From Ancylobacter gelatini (lineage in GTDB: Bacteria > Pseudomonadota > Alphaproteobacteria > Rhizobiales > Xanthobacteraceae), in NCBI RefSeq assembly GCF_022601675.1, contig NZ_JAKVIL010000001.1:496001-560000 (forward strand): a stretch of 64,000 nucleotides of DNA, given 5' to 3'. How positions within the stretch are numbered: the first letter of the stretch is position 1; the number at the start of each line of letters is the position of its first letter. Position numbers and translations under genes: made by a program. The notes beneath the pieces are model-generated. The model did no database searches. It was given only the letters and a program-made list of their open reading frames with translations, and was not told where the DNA came from. Positions 9,294-17,913 of this stretch are shown here, piece by piece.

Positions 9294-10671
9294 GACAGGC
9301 GGCCTCGACGCCATGGAGACCGGCGCGCTCATCCGCTCCGGCGCGCTGACAAGTGTCGGGGCGGTGCGCGCCAGTCTCGCCCGCATTGACCGTCTCGATC
9401 CGACGCTGCACGCCTTCGTGCTGCGCCTCGACGAACGCGCCCTCGAGATGGCCGCCGAGCGCGACGCCGAACGCGACGCCGGCCGCCTCCGTGGCCCGCT
9501 TCACGGCGTGCCGGTGGCGGTGAAGGACCTGTTCGACATCGAGGGCTTCCGCACCGGATCGGGCTCGCGCTGCTTTCCCGATCACGTCGCGCAGATGAGC
9601 GCGACCGCCGTGCGTCGGCTGGAGGCGGCCGGGGCGATCATTGTCGGGAAGACCCACACCGTGGAGTTCGCCTTCGGCGGATGGGGCACCAATCCGGTGC
9701 TCGGCGCGCCGCGCAACCCGTTCGACGTGGACGTGCACCGCGCGCCCGGCGGCTCCAGCAGCGGCTCGGCGGTCTCGGTAGCAAGCGGCATGGTGCCGCT
9801 GGCGCTCGCCACCGACACCGGCGGCTCTGTGCGTATCCCGGCCGCCTTCTGCGGCCTGTTCGGCCACAAATCGACGCCCGGCCTGATCGGGCGCGGCGGC
9901 ATGCGGTTCCTCTCGCGCTCCCATGACAGCATCGGCGCGCTGGCCAGGAGCGTGCGCGACCTACGCGCGGTGATCGCGCTGCTGGCCGGCCCGGACCCGG
10001 ATGACGCGGCGAGCGGCGATGCGCCGACCGACCTGTTCACGCCGGCCCGCCCCATCGGAGCGTTCCGGCTGGCGACCTTCGACGATCCCGCCTTCGCGCG
10101 CCTCGACGAGGAGGTGAGGGCGATCTTCGAGGCGACGCTGGTGCAGCTTGGCCAGCGCTTTGGCGAGGTGGCGCGGATCGCGCCGCCGGTGCCGATGGAG
10201 ACGCTGTGCGCGCAGGCCGGGCGCCTGATGGCTGCCGAGAGCTACGCCACGCTGCACGCCGTGACCGAAGACCCGGCCACCGACATCGCCCCGGAAATTC
10301 GCGCGCGGATCAATCTCGGCCGCGAGGTGACGGCGACCGAACTGGCCGGGCTTCATGAACTGAAGCGGACGTGGAAGGCGCATTTCGCCACGCTTTTCGC
10401 GCCGTTCGATGTTCTGGTCATGCCCGGTATGCCGATCCTGCCGCCGCCGCTGGCCGAGATCGACCAGTCCAACATGGCGCTGAGCATTTTCGGGCGCTAC
10501 GTCAACATGCTCGACCTGTGCGCGGTGTCGGCGCCCGTCGGCCTATCGCGCGACGGACTGCCGGTCGGCGTGCAACTCATCGGCCGGCCCTTCGCCGATG
10601 CCCACCTGCTCGACCTGGCCGGGGCGCTGGAACAGGAAGGCCTTGCCGCCTGCCGCCCGCCATCGATCTGA
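9274..10671 (+). CDS. Amidase of the amidase-signature (GatA-like) family
   Basis: A 465-residue amidase-signature hydrolase, which cleaves a carboxamide through a Ser-cisSer-Lys triad. All parts are visible: Lys in VAVKDLF at about 84, the GGSSSGSAV loop at 159-167 carrying the cis-Ser, and the nucleophile Ser in DTGGSVRIPA at about 185. ATG 9274 is preceded at suitable distance by GAGGGAG; an in-frame GTG at 9265 is possible. No gatB or gatC is near, so a catabolic role is likelier than tRNA amidation. As the last gene of the dipeptidase and importer operon it may release ammonia from an imported amide. Confidence 0.9.
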   Translation: MDMRTSETGGLDAMETGALIRSGALTSVGAVRASLARIDRLDPTLHAFVLRLDERALEMAAERDAERDAGRLRGPLHGVPVAVKDLFDIEGFRTGSGSRCFPDHVAQMSATAVRRLEAAGAIIVGKTHTVEFAFGGWGTNPVLGAPRNPFDVDVHRAPGGSSSGSAVSVASGMVPLALATDTGGSVRIPAAFCGLFGHKSTPGLIGRGGMRFLSRSHDSIGALARSVRDLRAVIALLAGPDPDDAASGDAPTDLFTPARPIGAFRLATFDDPAFARLDEEVRAIFEATLVQLGQRFGEVARIAPPVPMETLCAQAGRLMAAESYATLHAVTEDPATDIAPEIRARINLGREVTATELAGLHELKRTWKAHFATLFAPFDVLVMPGMPILPPPLAEIDQSNMALSIFGRYVNMLDLCAVSAPVGLSRDGLPVGVQLIGRPFADAHLLDLAGALEQEGLAACRPPSI

Positions 10672-10743
10672 CGCGCGGCGACATGGTTCGGGGTTATGGG
10701 AGGACCGCGGCCGGCTGACGATGGTGCGGGCATGTCGGCCATG

Positions 10744-10828
10744 TGTTCGCTCAAGGCGGGTGTTTGCTCAAGGCGGGTGTTTGCTCAAGGCATGTCTTTG
10801 CTGAAGCAATGCTTTTGCTCCAGCAAGG
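10744..10828. repeat. Five degenerate 17-bp tandem repeats
   Basis: Units begin at 10744, 10761, 10778, 10795 and 10812. The best two are TGTTCGCTCAAGGCGGG and TGTTTGCTCAAGGCGGG, differing at one position; the last two are diverged. The 17-bp period is not a multiple of three and no gene is evident here, so the array is noncoding. It lies about 125 bp upstream of the tRNA-Arg gene. The rest of the gap 10,672-10,954 shows only a possible tRNA promoter. Confidence 0.8.
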
Positions 10829-10915
10829 CGCGTGGGCAGGGGCGGGGACATGCGTCGGGAATCCGGGTCGCCCGGAGCCCGGTTCGAAGGTTTGGCGGAA
10901 ACTGCACGAGAGCCA

Positions 10916-10945
10916 TTGACCCCCGCCGCCCAATCGGGCTAGGCA
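10916..10945 (+). promoter_or_regulatory. Candidate sigma-70 promoter for tRNA-Arg
   Basis: TTGACC at 10916-10921 and TAGGCA at 10940-10945 are separated by 18 bp. The first tRNA base is 10 bp downstream of the second box. The call rests on spacing and position only. Confidence 0.4.
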
Positions 10946-10954
10946 GATGCCGCT

Positions 10955-11022
<68 letters not shown>

Positions 11023-11031
<9 letters not shown>

Positions 11032-11083
11032 ATTCAGAACAGAACTATGAACGCCGTTCGCCGTCGCTCCTGCGCTTGATGCG
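11023..11083. repeat. Left 61-bp direct repeat, candidate attL at the tRNA-Arg 3' end
   Basis: This segment aligns without gaps to 19,292-19,352 at about 53 of 61 positions. The match includes the tRNA terminus GGTGCGCCA and a block identical at 34 of 35 bases (11049-11083). Both copies have the same orientation and on the minus strand encode the tail of a serine recombinase. Together they bracket the acid-sugar island, as expected for site-specific integration at a tRNA gene. Confidence 0.65.
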
Positions 11084-11614
11084 GCTGCTAGGGTGCGCAG
11101 AAGGTCCGACTTGTTCCCCATGGGCCGAATCTCCGACTTGCTCACCACCTCGATGCGCTGCGCGAGCGCGCGAAGATGGTCGCGGTGATACTCGCCGGTC
11201 TCGGTACGCAGCTTGGCGCGGGCGACCTCGGAGAAGTGCTTCAGGCTCTCAGCTTGGCCTCGGCCTCCGTCGCACGCTTGTTGAGCTCGGTGATGTGGCT
11301 GCGCCGCCGCTCGACGCATTCCTTGCGCCGGTCGACAAGCTTTTCCAGAAGGACGGAAAGGCGCTCGGGATCGAGAATGCGTCGCTCCAGATGATCGATG
11401 ACAGCTCGGTCGAGCCGCGCGGACCGGCGATCACGATGCGGTAGCCGATCGGTGGGCGTGAGCCGTTCCAATAGCCCTGACGGGCATTTTCCTTCATCGC
11501 CCGCAGGGTGAGCTTAGCATTCTCCTTGGACTGATACTCGTCGAACAGCGTCATGATCTCGCGCATCATGACGCTCATAGGATCGTCGCCAAGGTCTTGA
11601 CGCAGCTCTCTCGA
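11025..11614 (-). pseudogene. Large serine recombinase remnant (resolvase/recombinase family)
   Basis: Pieces of one recombinase are spread over three minus-strand frames. An internal segment (about 11614-11413) includes MREIMTLFDEYQSKENAK and RAMKENARQGYWNGSRPP. A coiled-coil segment (about 11423-11244) includes VIDHLERRILDPERL. A C-terminal segment (about 11253-11025) includes YHRDHLRALAQRIEVVSKSE. The catalytic N-terminal domain is missing. Between the first two pieces perhaps 200 residues are deleted, and at least one frameshift separates the rest. The 3' end runs into the tRNA-Arg gene. It is non-functional and marks an old integration. Confidence 0.8.
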
Positions 11615-11771
11615 CTGCCAACCAGCGCCCTCAGCGGGTGCATCGCCGCCTCCATAAATTCGGCAGACACCTTCCCCTTCTGTGCGTTGGTCCCCTTCGG
11701 AAGGGGAAGGAGCAAACACGCGCGCCAAAAAGCTAGGAATTCGGACCGAGCAACAAGGCTCGCAGAATAGG

Positions 11772-11814
11772 TTGACGATCAGGCTATCAACCTGTCATAC
11801 CAGAACAGATGACA
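11772..11814 (+). promoter_or_regulatory. Candidate promoter and operator of the acid-sugar operon
   Basis: TTGACG (11772-11777) and TCATAC (11795-11800) are spaced by 17 bp. Overlapping the second box is an inverted repeat, TGTCAT (11793-11798) and ATGACA (11809-11814), with a 10-nt spacer. It contains TGGTAT on the minus strand, a half-site seen for several FadR-class GntR regulators. The operon's own GntR protein is the natural candidate ligand. The first gene starts about 95 bp downstream. Between the recombinase remnant and this site nothing else is recognisable. Confidence 0.4.
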
Positions 11815-11909
11815 ATGCGGCGGCAACAAAGTTCGCGACGGACTCCATTTTGGGCACGCATCAGGGATTGGTTGCCGTGATCACTTGGGATGGCGAGAGG
11901 GCTAAGAGA

Positions 11910-12812
11910 ATGAAGATTGCGATCGTCGGTTGCGGTGTGGTGGGGTCGTCTTGGTCGCTGGTCTTTGCTCGCGCAGGGCACGATCTGGTCATTTACGATC
12001 GCACGCCTGCGGCGGCTGAGGCAGCTGTGGCGTTCGTTGCCAATGCTGACCCTGCGCTCTCCAAGCGCTGTCGCATTGCATCGAGCCTCGCCGATGCGCT
12101 GGGGGCCGCCGACTATGTGCAGGAAAGCGCTCCGGAGCGGCTGCCGATCAAGCTGGCGCTGTATCAGGAGATGGACGCGCTGCTGTCGCCGACCACGATC
12201 GTTGCCAGCTCGACCTCCGGCTTCCCCGCCTCCGCCTTCACCGAGGGACTGAAGAACAGCGCCCGCTGCCTCGTCGCCCATCCGATCAACCCGCCGCATC
12301 TCATCCCGCTGGTGGAGTTGATCCCGGCGCCCTGGACCGCGACCGAGACGCTGGACTTCACCCGCGATCTCATGCGCAGCCTTGGCCAAAGCCCCATCAC
12401 CCTGACCCGCGAAATCAACGGCTTCGTGGTCAACCGTCTACAAAGCGCGCTTCTGGGCGAAGCCTTCCGGCTGGTCGAGGACGGCATCTGCACACCGGCC
12501 GATGTCGACGCGGCCGTAGCCGACGGTCTGGGCCTGCGCTGGTGCTTCATGGGGCCCTTCGCCACCATCGACCTGAATGCCGCCAACGGCGTCGCGGAAT
12601 ATTGCGCCAACCTCGGCCCGATGTATTACGGGCTCGCCAAGGAGCAGGCTGACCCGCGCGAGTGGACGCCCGATCTGGTCTCGGCCATCGAAGCGAAGAT
12701 GCGCGCCAAGGTGCCGTCCGAGGACCTGCCCGCCCGGCGCAAATGGCGTGACGGCTTCCTCGCGGCCATCGTCGCGGCCAAGCGCGACATCACCGGGAAG
12801 TTCGGCGCATGA
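11910..12812 (+). CDS. 3-hydroxyacyl-CoA dehydrogenase-family hydroxyacid dehydrogenase (L-gulonate 3-dehydrogenase-like)
   Basis: A 300-residue NAD-dependent oxidoreductase of the lambda-crystallin / L-gulonate 3-dehydrogenase branch. It has a Rossmann motif at the N-terminus (IAIVGCGVVGSSW), catalytic-type AHPINPPH at about 126-133 and the EINGFVVNRLQ motif opening the C-terminal domain. These enzymes oxidise a beta-hydroxy group next to a carboxylate. The start at ATG 11910 fits the Rossmann strand and has GAGAGG upstream. It overlaps the GntR gene by ATGA. In this operon it probably makes the 3-oxo acid that the OtnK-type kinase phosphorylates; that role is inferred. Confidence 0.85.
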   Translation: MKIAIVGCGVVGSSWSLVFARAGHDLVIYDRTPAAAEAAVAFVANADPALSKRCRIASSLADALGAADYVQESAPERLPIKLALYQEMDALLSPTTIVASSTSGFPASAFTEGLKNSARCLVAHPINPPHLIPLVELIPAPWTATETLDFTRDLMRSLGQSPITLTREINGFVVNRLQSALLGEAFRLVEDGICTPADVDAAVADGLGLRWCFMGPFATIDLNAANGVAEYCANLGPMYYGLAKEQADPREWTPDLVSAIEAKMRAKVPSEDLPARRKWRDGFLAAIVAAKRDITGKFGA

Positions 12813-13537
12813 GTGGCTTCGGGACGCCCGCCCATCTGCGCCGCGACCGCTTGTCGGACAAGATCGCGAAGGACATCCAGGACCGGGTGCTGTCAGGCGA
12901 ACTGACGGTCGGCGATCGGCTGCCTTCGGAACGCGATCTGATGGCGCATTACGGTGTCGGACGTCCCGCCGTGCGCGAGGCCCTGCTCTGGCTGAACAAG
13001 ACCGGCATGCTGTCGGTGTCGAACGGCGACCGCACGCGCGTCACCGAGCCCGACCCGCGGGACATGCTGCAGCTTCTGTCCGGCGCGGCAAAGATGCTGG
13101 TTGCCCGCGCCGAAGGCATCCGCCAGTTCCAGAAGACCCGCATTTTCGTCGAGGTCGCCCTCGCCCGGGAGGCAGCGCGGCTGGCAACGGACGATGATAT
13201 CGCCGATCTGGAAGCTGTGCTGCTGCGCAACGAGAGCTGCGCCGACGATATCCCGGCGTTCTCCGCGACCGACGATGCCTTCCACCATCGCATTGCCCTC
13301 ATCGCCGAGGATCCATTGCTTGATGCGCTTTATCACGTCGTTCTGGAGTTGCTCGAAGAGCAGCGCCGGACGTCGCTCAGTCATCCCGAATCGCTGGGCA
13401 AAGCCCAGGCGGCGCATCGCCGTATCTTCGAGGCTATCCGCGATCACGATGCCGATCGCGCGGAGGCCGCCATGCGCGATCATCTCGAGACGGTGATCCA
13501 CACCTATTGGGGTATTCGCGAGCAAGCCTCGCCCTGA
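12809..13537 (+). CDS. GntR-family (FadR/FCD subfamily) transcriptional regulator
   Basis: A 242-residue repressor or activator. It has an N-terminal winged helix with the typical IQDRVLSGELTVGDRLPSER entry and VGRPAVREAL recognition helix (about 50-59). A C-terminal all-helical FCD domain follows, with metal or ligand-site histidines around DDAFHHRIALIA and AHRRIFEAI. It is coupled to the dehydrogenase gene (ATGA), so it is autoregulated with the operon. The ligand is likely a four-carbon sugar acid or a pathway intermediate. A candidate operator lies at 11,793-11,814. Confidence 0.88.
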   Translation: MSGFGTPAHLRRDRLSDKIAKDIQDRVLSGELTVGDRLPSERDLMAHYGVGRPAVREALLWLNKTGMLSVSNGDRTRVTEPDPRDMLQLLSGAAKMLVARAEGIRQFQKTRIFVEVALAREAARLATDDDIADLEAVLLRNESCADDIPAFSATDDAFHHRIALIAEDPLLDALYHVVLELLEEQRRTSLSHPESLGKAQAAHRRIFEAIRDHDADRAEAAMRDHLETVIHTYWGIREQASP

Positions 13538-13580
13538 TTTTCCGTCTCCAGCACCCGCCTATTCTGTAAAGGTTAAGACG

Positions 13581-14843
13581 ATGCTTCTCGGCTGCATTGG
13601 TGACGACTTCACCGGCTCCAGCGATCTGGCCAACACCCTGTCGAAGCAGGGCATGCGGGTCACGCAATTCTCCGGCGTGCCGACGACCAACGCCGATTCC
13701 TCGGTCGAAGCCGGTGTGGTGGCGTTGAAGTCGCGCAGCATTCCGGCGAAGGATGCAATCGCCCAGTCGTTGCAGGCACTGGAATGGCTGAAGGCGCAGG
13801 GCTGCACGCAGTTTCTGTTCAAATACTGCTCGACCTTCGACAGCACGGCCGAGGGCAATATTGGCCCGGTGGCGGCGGCGCTCGCCGAGGCGCTGGGCGC
13901 CCGCAAGGTCGTGGTCTGCCCGGCGTTTCCGGGCGCGGGTCGCACCATCTATCAGGGCCATCTGTTCGTCCATGACCGGCTGCTGAACGAGAGCGGCATG
14001 GAGCACCACCCGCTCAACCCGATGACAGATGCCGACATCCGCCGCTGGCTGGCGCTGCAGACCGATATGGCGGTCGGGCATGTCGGCTTCAGTGCCGTCC
14101 GCAGGGGCACCGCCGCGATCACGGAGGCGCTGACGCGCGCCGATGCCGAAGGCGCCCGGCTGATCGTGGTGGACGCGCTTTCCGACGACGACCTGATGGC
14201 CATCGGCAGCGCACTGGACGGCCTTCCCCTGCTGACCGGCGGTTCGGGCATCGCGATGGGACTGCCCGCCAATTTCCGCCGTCAGGGTCTGCTGTCGGGC
14301 GAAGGCAGCAGTTGGCAGGGCGTCGACGGCAAATGCATCGTGCTCTCGGGGTCGTGCTCAAGCGCGACCCGAGGCCAGGTCGCGACGCATCGTGCCTCCG
14401 GTCTGCCGATGCGCGAGATCACGGCGGACGATGCCGTCGCCAACCGGCTTGATGCGCAGGAGATCGCCGACTGGGCCATGGCGCAAACCGATCGGCCGCT
14501 GGTGTTCTCCTCCGCAGATCCGGAGAGCGTTCGGGTGGCGCAGGACACCTATGGCCGCGAGAGGGTCGCGGCGGCCATCGAGCAGCTTTTCGCCGGCATC
14601 GCCCGGGCTCTCGTCGCTGGCGGCGTCGGGCGCCTCGTCGTGGCCGGGGGGGAAACCTCCGGCGCCGTGGTCGAGGGCCTCAGCCTGACCTCGCTGGAGA
14701 TCGGGCCGGAAATCGCACCCGGTGCCCCGGCGCTGCGCAGCACCCCGCCGGGCGGCCGCCCGCTCGCCCTGGCGCTGAAATCCGGAAATTTCGGGGGCCC
14801 GAACTTCTTCGCGGAAGCCGACGCCATTCTGCGCGGCATCTGA
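13581..14843 (+). CDS. otnK: Four-carbon acid sugar kinase (OtnK, DUF1537 family)
   Basis: A 420-residue two-domain kinase that phosphorylates 3-oxo-tetronate at O4 using ATP. The N-terminal domain begins LLGCIGDDFTGSSDLAN, the hallmark DDFTG motif of the family, and contains FKYCSTFDSTAEGNIGP. The C-terminal nucleotide-binding domain has VLSGSCSSATRGQV and VAGGETSGAVVEGL. The length is normal for the family. The gene follows the regulator by about 40 bp and precedes the TRAP receptor gene. With the OtnC-like decarboxylase at 17,914 it defines the acid-sugar pathway. 3-Oxo-tetronate kinase activity is established for characterised members; the exact stereochemistry here is unknown. Confidence 0.88.
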   Translation: MLLGCIGDDFTGSSDLANTLSKQGMRVTQFSGVPTTNADSSVEAGVVALKSRSIPAKDAIAQSLQALEWLKAQGCTQFLFKYCSTFDSTAEGNIGPVAAALAEALGARKVVVCPAFPGAGRTIYQGHLFVHDRLLNESGMEHHPLNPMTDADIRRWLALQTDMAVGHVGFSAVRRGTAAITEALTRADAEGARLIVVDALSDDDLMAIGSALDGLPLLTGGSGIAMGLPANFRRQGLLSGEGSSWQGVDGKCIVLSGSCSSATRGQVATHRASGLPMREITADDAVANRLDAQEIADWAMAQTDRPLVFSSADPESVRVAQDTYGRERVAAAIEQLFAGIARALVAGGVGRLVVAGGETSGAVVEGLSLTSLEIGPEIAPGAPALRSTPPGGRPLALALKSGNFGGPNFFAEADAILRGI

Positions 14844-14913
14844 ACTCGACGTCTGCGGATGGCGCTAATTGCTGCCGCAGAGCACAAAACAGAAGACTTA
14901 AGGAGGATACAAC

Positions 14914-15918
14914 ATGTTGAATTTATTCACGAAAACACTCAAGCCGGCGTTTGTCTCGGCGGTGGCGGCTCTGGCCATCGCGTCGGCGCCGACCCCGGGC
15001 GTTGCCCAGGAAGTGTTGAACCTCAAGCTCGGACACATCCAGTCCGAGCAGGATTTGTGGCAGTTCGGCGCTCAGAAGTTCAAGGAAGAGCTGGAAAAGC
15101 GCTCTAACGGCAAGATCACACTGACCATCTATCCAAACTCGACGCTGGGCGGTGACCGCGACCTGGTCGAGGGCATGCAGATGGGCACGGTGGACTTCGG
15201 CCTGATCGCTGGCGTTCTGGGCAATTTCGATCCCTCGATCCAGCTGCTTGAACTGCCCTACCTGTTCAAGTCGCAGGAAGAGTTCGACAAGGTCGTGAAG
15301 GGCCCGCTCGGCGCGGAAATCACCGCCGGCGTGCTCAAGAGCGCCAATGTCCGCATTCTCGACTGGTGGGAGCGTGGCTCGCGCCAGGTTACGTCGAACA
15401 AGCCGATCAACGGCATCGCCGATCTAAAAGGCCTGAAGATACGCGTTCCGGAAATTCCGGCCATGGTCACGACCTGGCGCGCGATCGGCGCGAACCCGAC
15501 GCCGATGGCCTGGAGCGAGGTCTATACCGGCCTCGAGCAGAACGTAATCGAGGCGCAGGAAAACCCGATCCCGTTCATCTTCGGCGGCCGTATCAACGAA
15601 GTTCAGAAGTATCTGGCCTTCACCAACCACAAATATGAGTACGTGACGCTGGCCATGAGCGAACTGCGCTGGAGCCAGCTTACCCCCGAGCAGCAGAAGA
15701 TCATCGTTGAGGCCGCGAATGCCGCGACCAAGGCCGAGAACGAGGCCGTCCGCAGCAAGACCGGCGAGATGCTGAAGACGATGCAGGATGCGGGGCTTCA
15801 GGTCACCAATCCAGACACCGCACCGATCGCGGCGGCAGCGGTGTCGGCCCACAAGGCGTTTGCCGAGAAGGTCAACGTCGATCTCTACAATCGCATCAAC
15901 AAAGAGCTGGGCCGGTAA
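14914..15918 (+). CDS. TRAP transporter solute receptor, DctP family
   Basis: A 334-residue periplasmic receptor with a signal peptide (hydrophobic about 11-28, cleavage near VAQ at 32). The DctP fold is shown by LGHIQSEQDLWQFGAQKFKEEL, the YPNSTLGGDRDLVEGMQMG segment at about 73-91, and the conserved carboxylate-binding Arg in LKIRVPE at about 177. The ribosome site AAGGAGG lies before ATG 14914. It delivers an acid, presumably a tetronate, to the membrane proteins encoded next. A strong hairpin follows the gene and may raise its expression over the membrane subunits. Confidence 0.92.
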   Translation: MLNLFTKTLKPAFVSAVAALAIASAPTPGVAQEVLNLKLGHIQSEQDLWQFGAQKFKEELEKRSNGKITLTIYPNSTLGGDRDLVEGMQMGTVDFGLIAGVLGNFDPSIQLLELPYLFKSQEEFDKVVKGPLGAEITAGVLKSANVRILDWWERGSRQVTSNKPINGIADLKGLKIRVPEIPAMVTTWRAIGANPTPMAWSEVYTGLEQNVIEAQENPIPFIFGGRINEVQKYLAFTNHKYEYVTLAMSELRWSQLTPEQQKIIVEAANAATKAENEAVRSKTGEMLKTMQDAGLQVTNPDTAPIAAAAVSAHKAFAEKVNVDLYNRINKELGR

Positions 15919-15950
15919 CAGCGCCCAAACATTCGGCACAGCCGGCTACA

Positions 15951-15991
15951 CGCCCGGGACGGAAGGAGCGCACGCTCCACCGACCCGGGCG
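15951..15991 (+). promoter_or_regulatory. Intercistronic hairpin after the TRAP receptor gene
   Basis: Arms CGCCCGGG (15951-15958) and CCCGGGCG (15984-15991) enclose a second small stem, GGAGCG with CGCTCC. It sits between the receptor and small membrane-subunit genes and lacks a following T-run. An mRNA-stabilising or attenuating role is inferred. Confidence 0.6.
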
Positions 15992-16043
15992 ACAAGTGTG
16001 AGCGCAATAGTGTCGCGGCATGCCGCCTGAGGGAGAACCCGGC

Positions 16044-16541
16044 TTGGACAAGCTCGATCGCCTGATACACATAATCCTTCTCTGGGCCATCGGTGCGCTG
16101 ATCTTCGCAATGATGGGTGTCACCTTCACGCAGGTGATCGCGCGCTATGCCCTGGCAAATTCGCTGAGCTGGTCCGAAGAGCTCGGCAGATACATATTCG
16201 TCTGGATCACCTTCCTCGGCATGGCCGCCGCCTTCCAGTCCAAGGCCCACATCGCACTGGACTTCCTGGTGTCGCTGCTGCCGTCGAAGTCATCCCATGC
16301 GCTCTCCATACTCAACACGCTGCTCATCGCTGTTGTCGGCCTCGCGCTGGTTGTCGGCGGTATATCGCTGATGAAGTTCGGCATGAACCAGCGCAGCGCA
16401 GCGCTCGGCATCCCGATGTACTGTGTTTACGTGGTGATCCCGTTCAGCGGCGCCATGCTGTTTTACTTCGCGCTGCGCGCGAGCTGGAATCAAATCATCT
16501 CCGGCAGGCAGATGACCTTCGACGAAAAGGGCGCGCTATGA
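16044..16541 (+). CDS. TRAP transporter small permease, DctQ family
   Basis: A membrane protein of about 165 residues with four predicted helices (roughly 10-30, 42-62, 80-105 and 125-150) and the DctQ-type NSLSWSEELGRYIFVW segment after helix 1. I chose TTG 16044 because GAGGGAGA lies at ideal distance. An in-frame ATG at 16020 would add eight residues but has no good ribosome site. It overlaps the large-permease gene by ATGA. It assembles with DctM in the inner membrane and is needed for receptor-dependent uptake. Confidence 0.88.
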   Translation: MDKLDRLIHIILLWAIGALIFAMMGVTFTQVIARYALANSLSWSEELGRYIFVWITFLGMAAAFQSKAHIALDFLVSLLPSKSSHALSILNTLLIAVVGLALVVGGISLMKFGMNQRSAALGIPMYCVYVVIPFSGAMLFYFALRASWNQIISGRQMTFDEKGAL

Positions 16542-17806
16542 TCGCACTTCTGCTTCTTGGAGGCTTCGCGCTCTTTCTCGTTCTGGGCGTTCCCGTCGCC
16601 TTTGGCATCGCCCTCGCCTCGCTGAGCGCGATCGTCTATCAGGGCTATCCTCTGGCGCTGTTCGGCCAGAGGCTGTTCACCTCCGTCGACTCCTTCCCGC
16701 TGATGGCGATCCCGCTGTTCATGCTGGCCGGATCCCTGATGGGGCACGGCGGCATCACCCGGCGTATCATCAACCTCGCGCTGGCGCTGGTCGGCAACAT
16801 CCGCGGTAGCCTCGCTCATGTCGTGGCCTCCAGCGGCGTGATCATGGGCGGCATCTCCGGCTCGGGCGTGGCGGATGTCGCGGCACTCGGCTCGGTGATG
16901 ATCCCCGAGATGAAGAAGCGCAATTATGATGCCGGCTTCTCCGCCGCGCTCGTGGCCTCGTCGGGCAGCCTTGCGCTGATCATTCCGCCCAGCATTGCCA
17001 TCATCATCTATGGCGTCTCCAACCAGGCATCGATCGGCGACCTGTTCCTCGCCGCCATCGCGCCCGGCGTGCTGATCGGCCTCGGCTTCGCGATCTACTC
17101 ATACCTCTTCGCTCTCAAGCACGGCTATCCGACCGAGGGCCGTGTGAGCGGTGCCGAGAAGTGGCAGCGCTTCAAGGAGGCGAGCTGGGCGCTGATGATG
17201 CCGGTCATCATCATCGGCGGCATCCGTATGGGCATTTTCACGCCCACGGAGGGCGGCGCCGTGGTCGCGGTCTACGCCTTCCTGGTTGGCGTCTTCGTCT
17301 ATAAGGAAATCACGCTCGCCAGTATTCCGAAGATCTGCATGGAGGCGGCGATCGCCACAGCGGTGATCGCCTCCATCATCGCCGCGACCTCTCTTTTTGG
17401 TTGGTTGCTGACCAATGCACGTCTGCCGCAGACCATCGCGAGCGCCATTCTCAGCCTGACGGAGAACAAGATCCTACTGCTGCTGCTGATCAACCTCATG
17501 CTGCTGGTCGTCGGCATGTTTCTCGATAGCGGTCCGGCGATCCTTCTCATGACCCCGATCCTGGGCCCGGTTGCGGCACATCTGGGCGTGCATCCCGTGC
17601 AGTTCGGCCTGATCATGGTGATCAACCTCACCATCGGCCTGCTGACGCCACCGGTCGGCACCGCACTCTACCTTGCCAGCAGTATCTCCGGCGTTCCGGT
17701 GATGAAACTGTCCAAGGCCATGCTGCCCTTCATCGGCATCATGCTGGCGGTGCTGGCTCTGGTGACCTATGTGCCCGGCTTCACCAGCTGGGCACTGTCG
17801 AACTAG
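16538..17806 (+). CDS. TRAP transporter large permease, DctM family
   Basis: A 422-residue sodium-coupled permease with about twelve hydrophobic segments. Family motifs visible are the SVDSFPLMAIPLFMLAGSLM stretch near residues 47-66, GGISGSGVADVAALGSVMIP at about 103-122 and IIPPSIAIIIYG. It is translationally coupled to dctQ. It carries the acid delivered by the receptor at 14,914. Confidence 0.94.
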   Translation: MIALLLLGGFALFLVLGVPVAFGIALASLSAIVYQGYPLALFGQRLFTSVDSFPLMAIPLFMLAGSLMGHGGITRRIINLALALVGNIRGSLAHVVASSGVIMGGISGSGVADVAALGSVMIPEMKKRNYDAGFSAALVASSGSLALIIPPSIAIIIYGVSNQASIGDLFLAAIAPGVLIGLGFAIYSYLFALKHGYPTEGRVSGAEKWQRFKEASWALMMPVIIIGGIRMGIFTPTEGGAVVAVYAFLVGVFVYKEITLASIPKICMEAAIATAVIASIIAATSLFGWLLTNARLPQTIASAILSLTENKILLLLLINLMLLVVGMFLDSGPAILLMTPILGPVAAHLGVHPVQFGLIMVINLTIGLLTPPVGTALYLASSISGVPVMKLSKAMLPFIGIMLAVLALVTYVPGFTSWALSN

Positions 17807-17813
17807 TCACCTT

Positions 17814-17852
17814 ATGCCCGGGCGCCGCGTCAATCGGTCGGCGCCCGGGCAT
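17814..17852 (+). promoter_or_regulatory. Perfect 14-bp-stem hairpin between dctM and otnC
   Basis: ATGCCCGGGCGCCG (17814-17827) pairs perfectly with CGGCGCCCGGGCAT (17839-17852) around an 11-nt loop, eight bases after the dctM stop. No T-run follows, so read-through into the decarboxylase gene is likely. It may tune or protect the upstream message. Confidence 0.65.
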
Positions 17853-17913
17853 TGCCTTCCCGGCCCGGGCTCTGATCCGGGGGGACATCATCGCTCCAGC
17901 GCCGAGGGAAGAT

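Noticed and set aside
10744-10828. CRISPR-like array
   Set aside because: Units are 17 bp and directly abutting, without spacers, and no cas gene is near.
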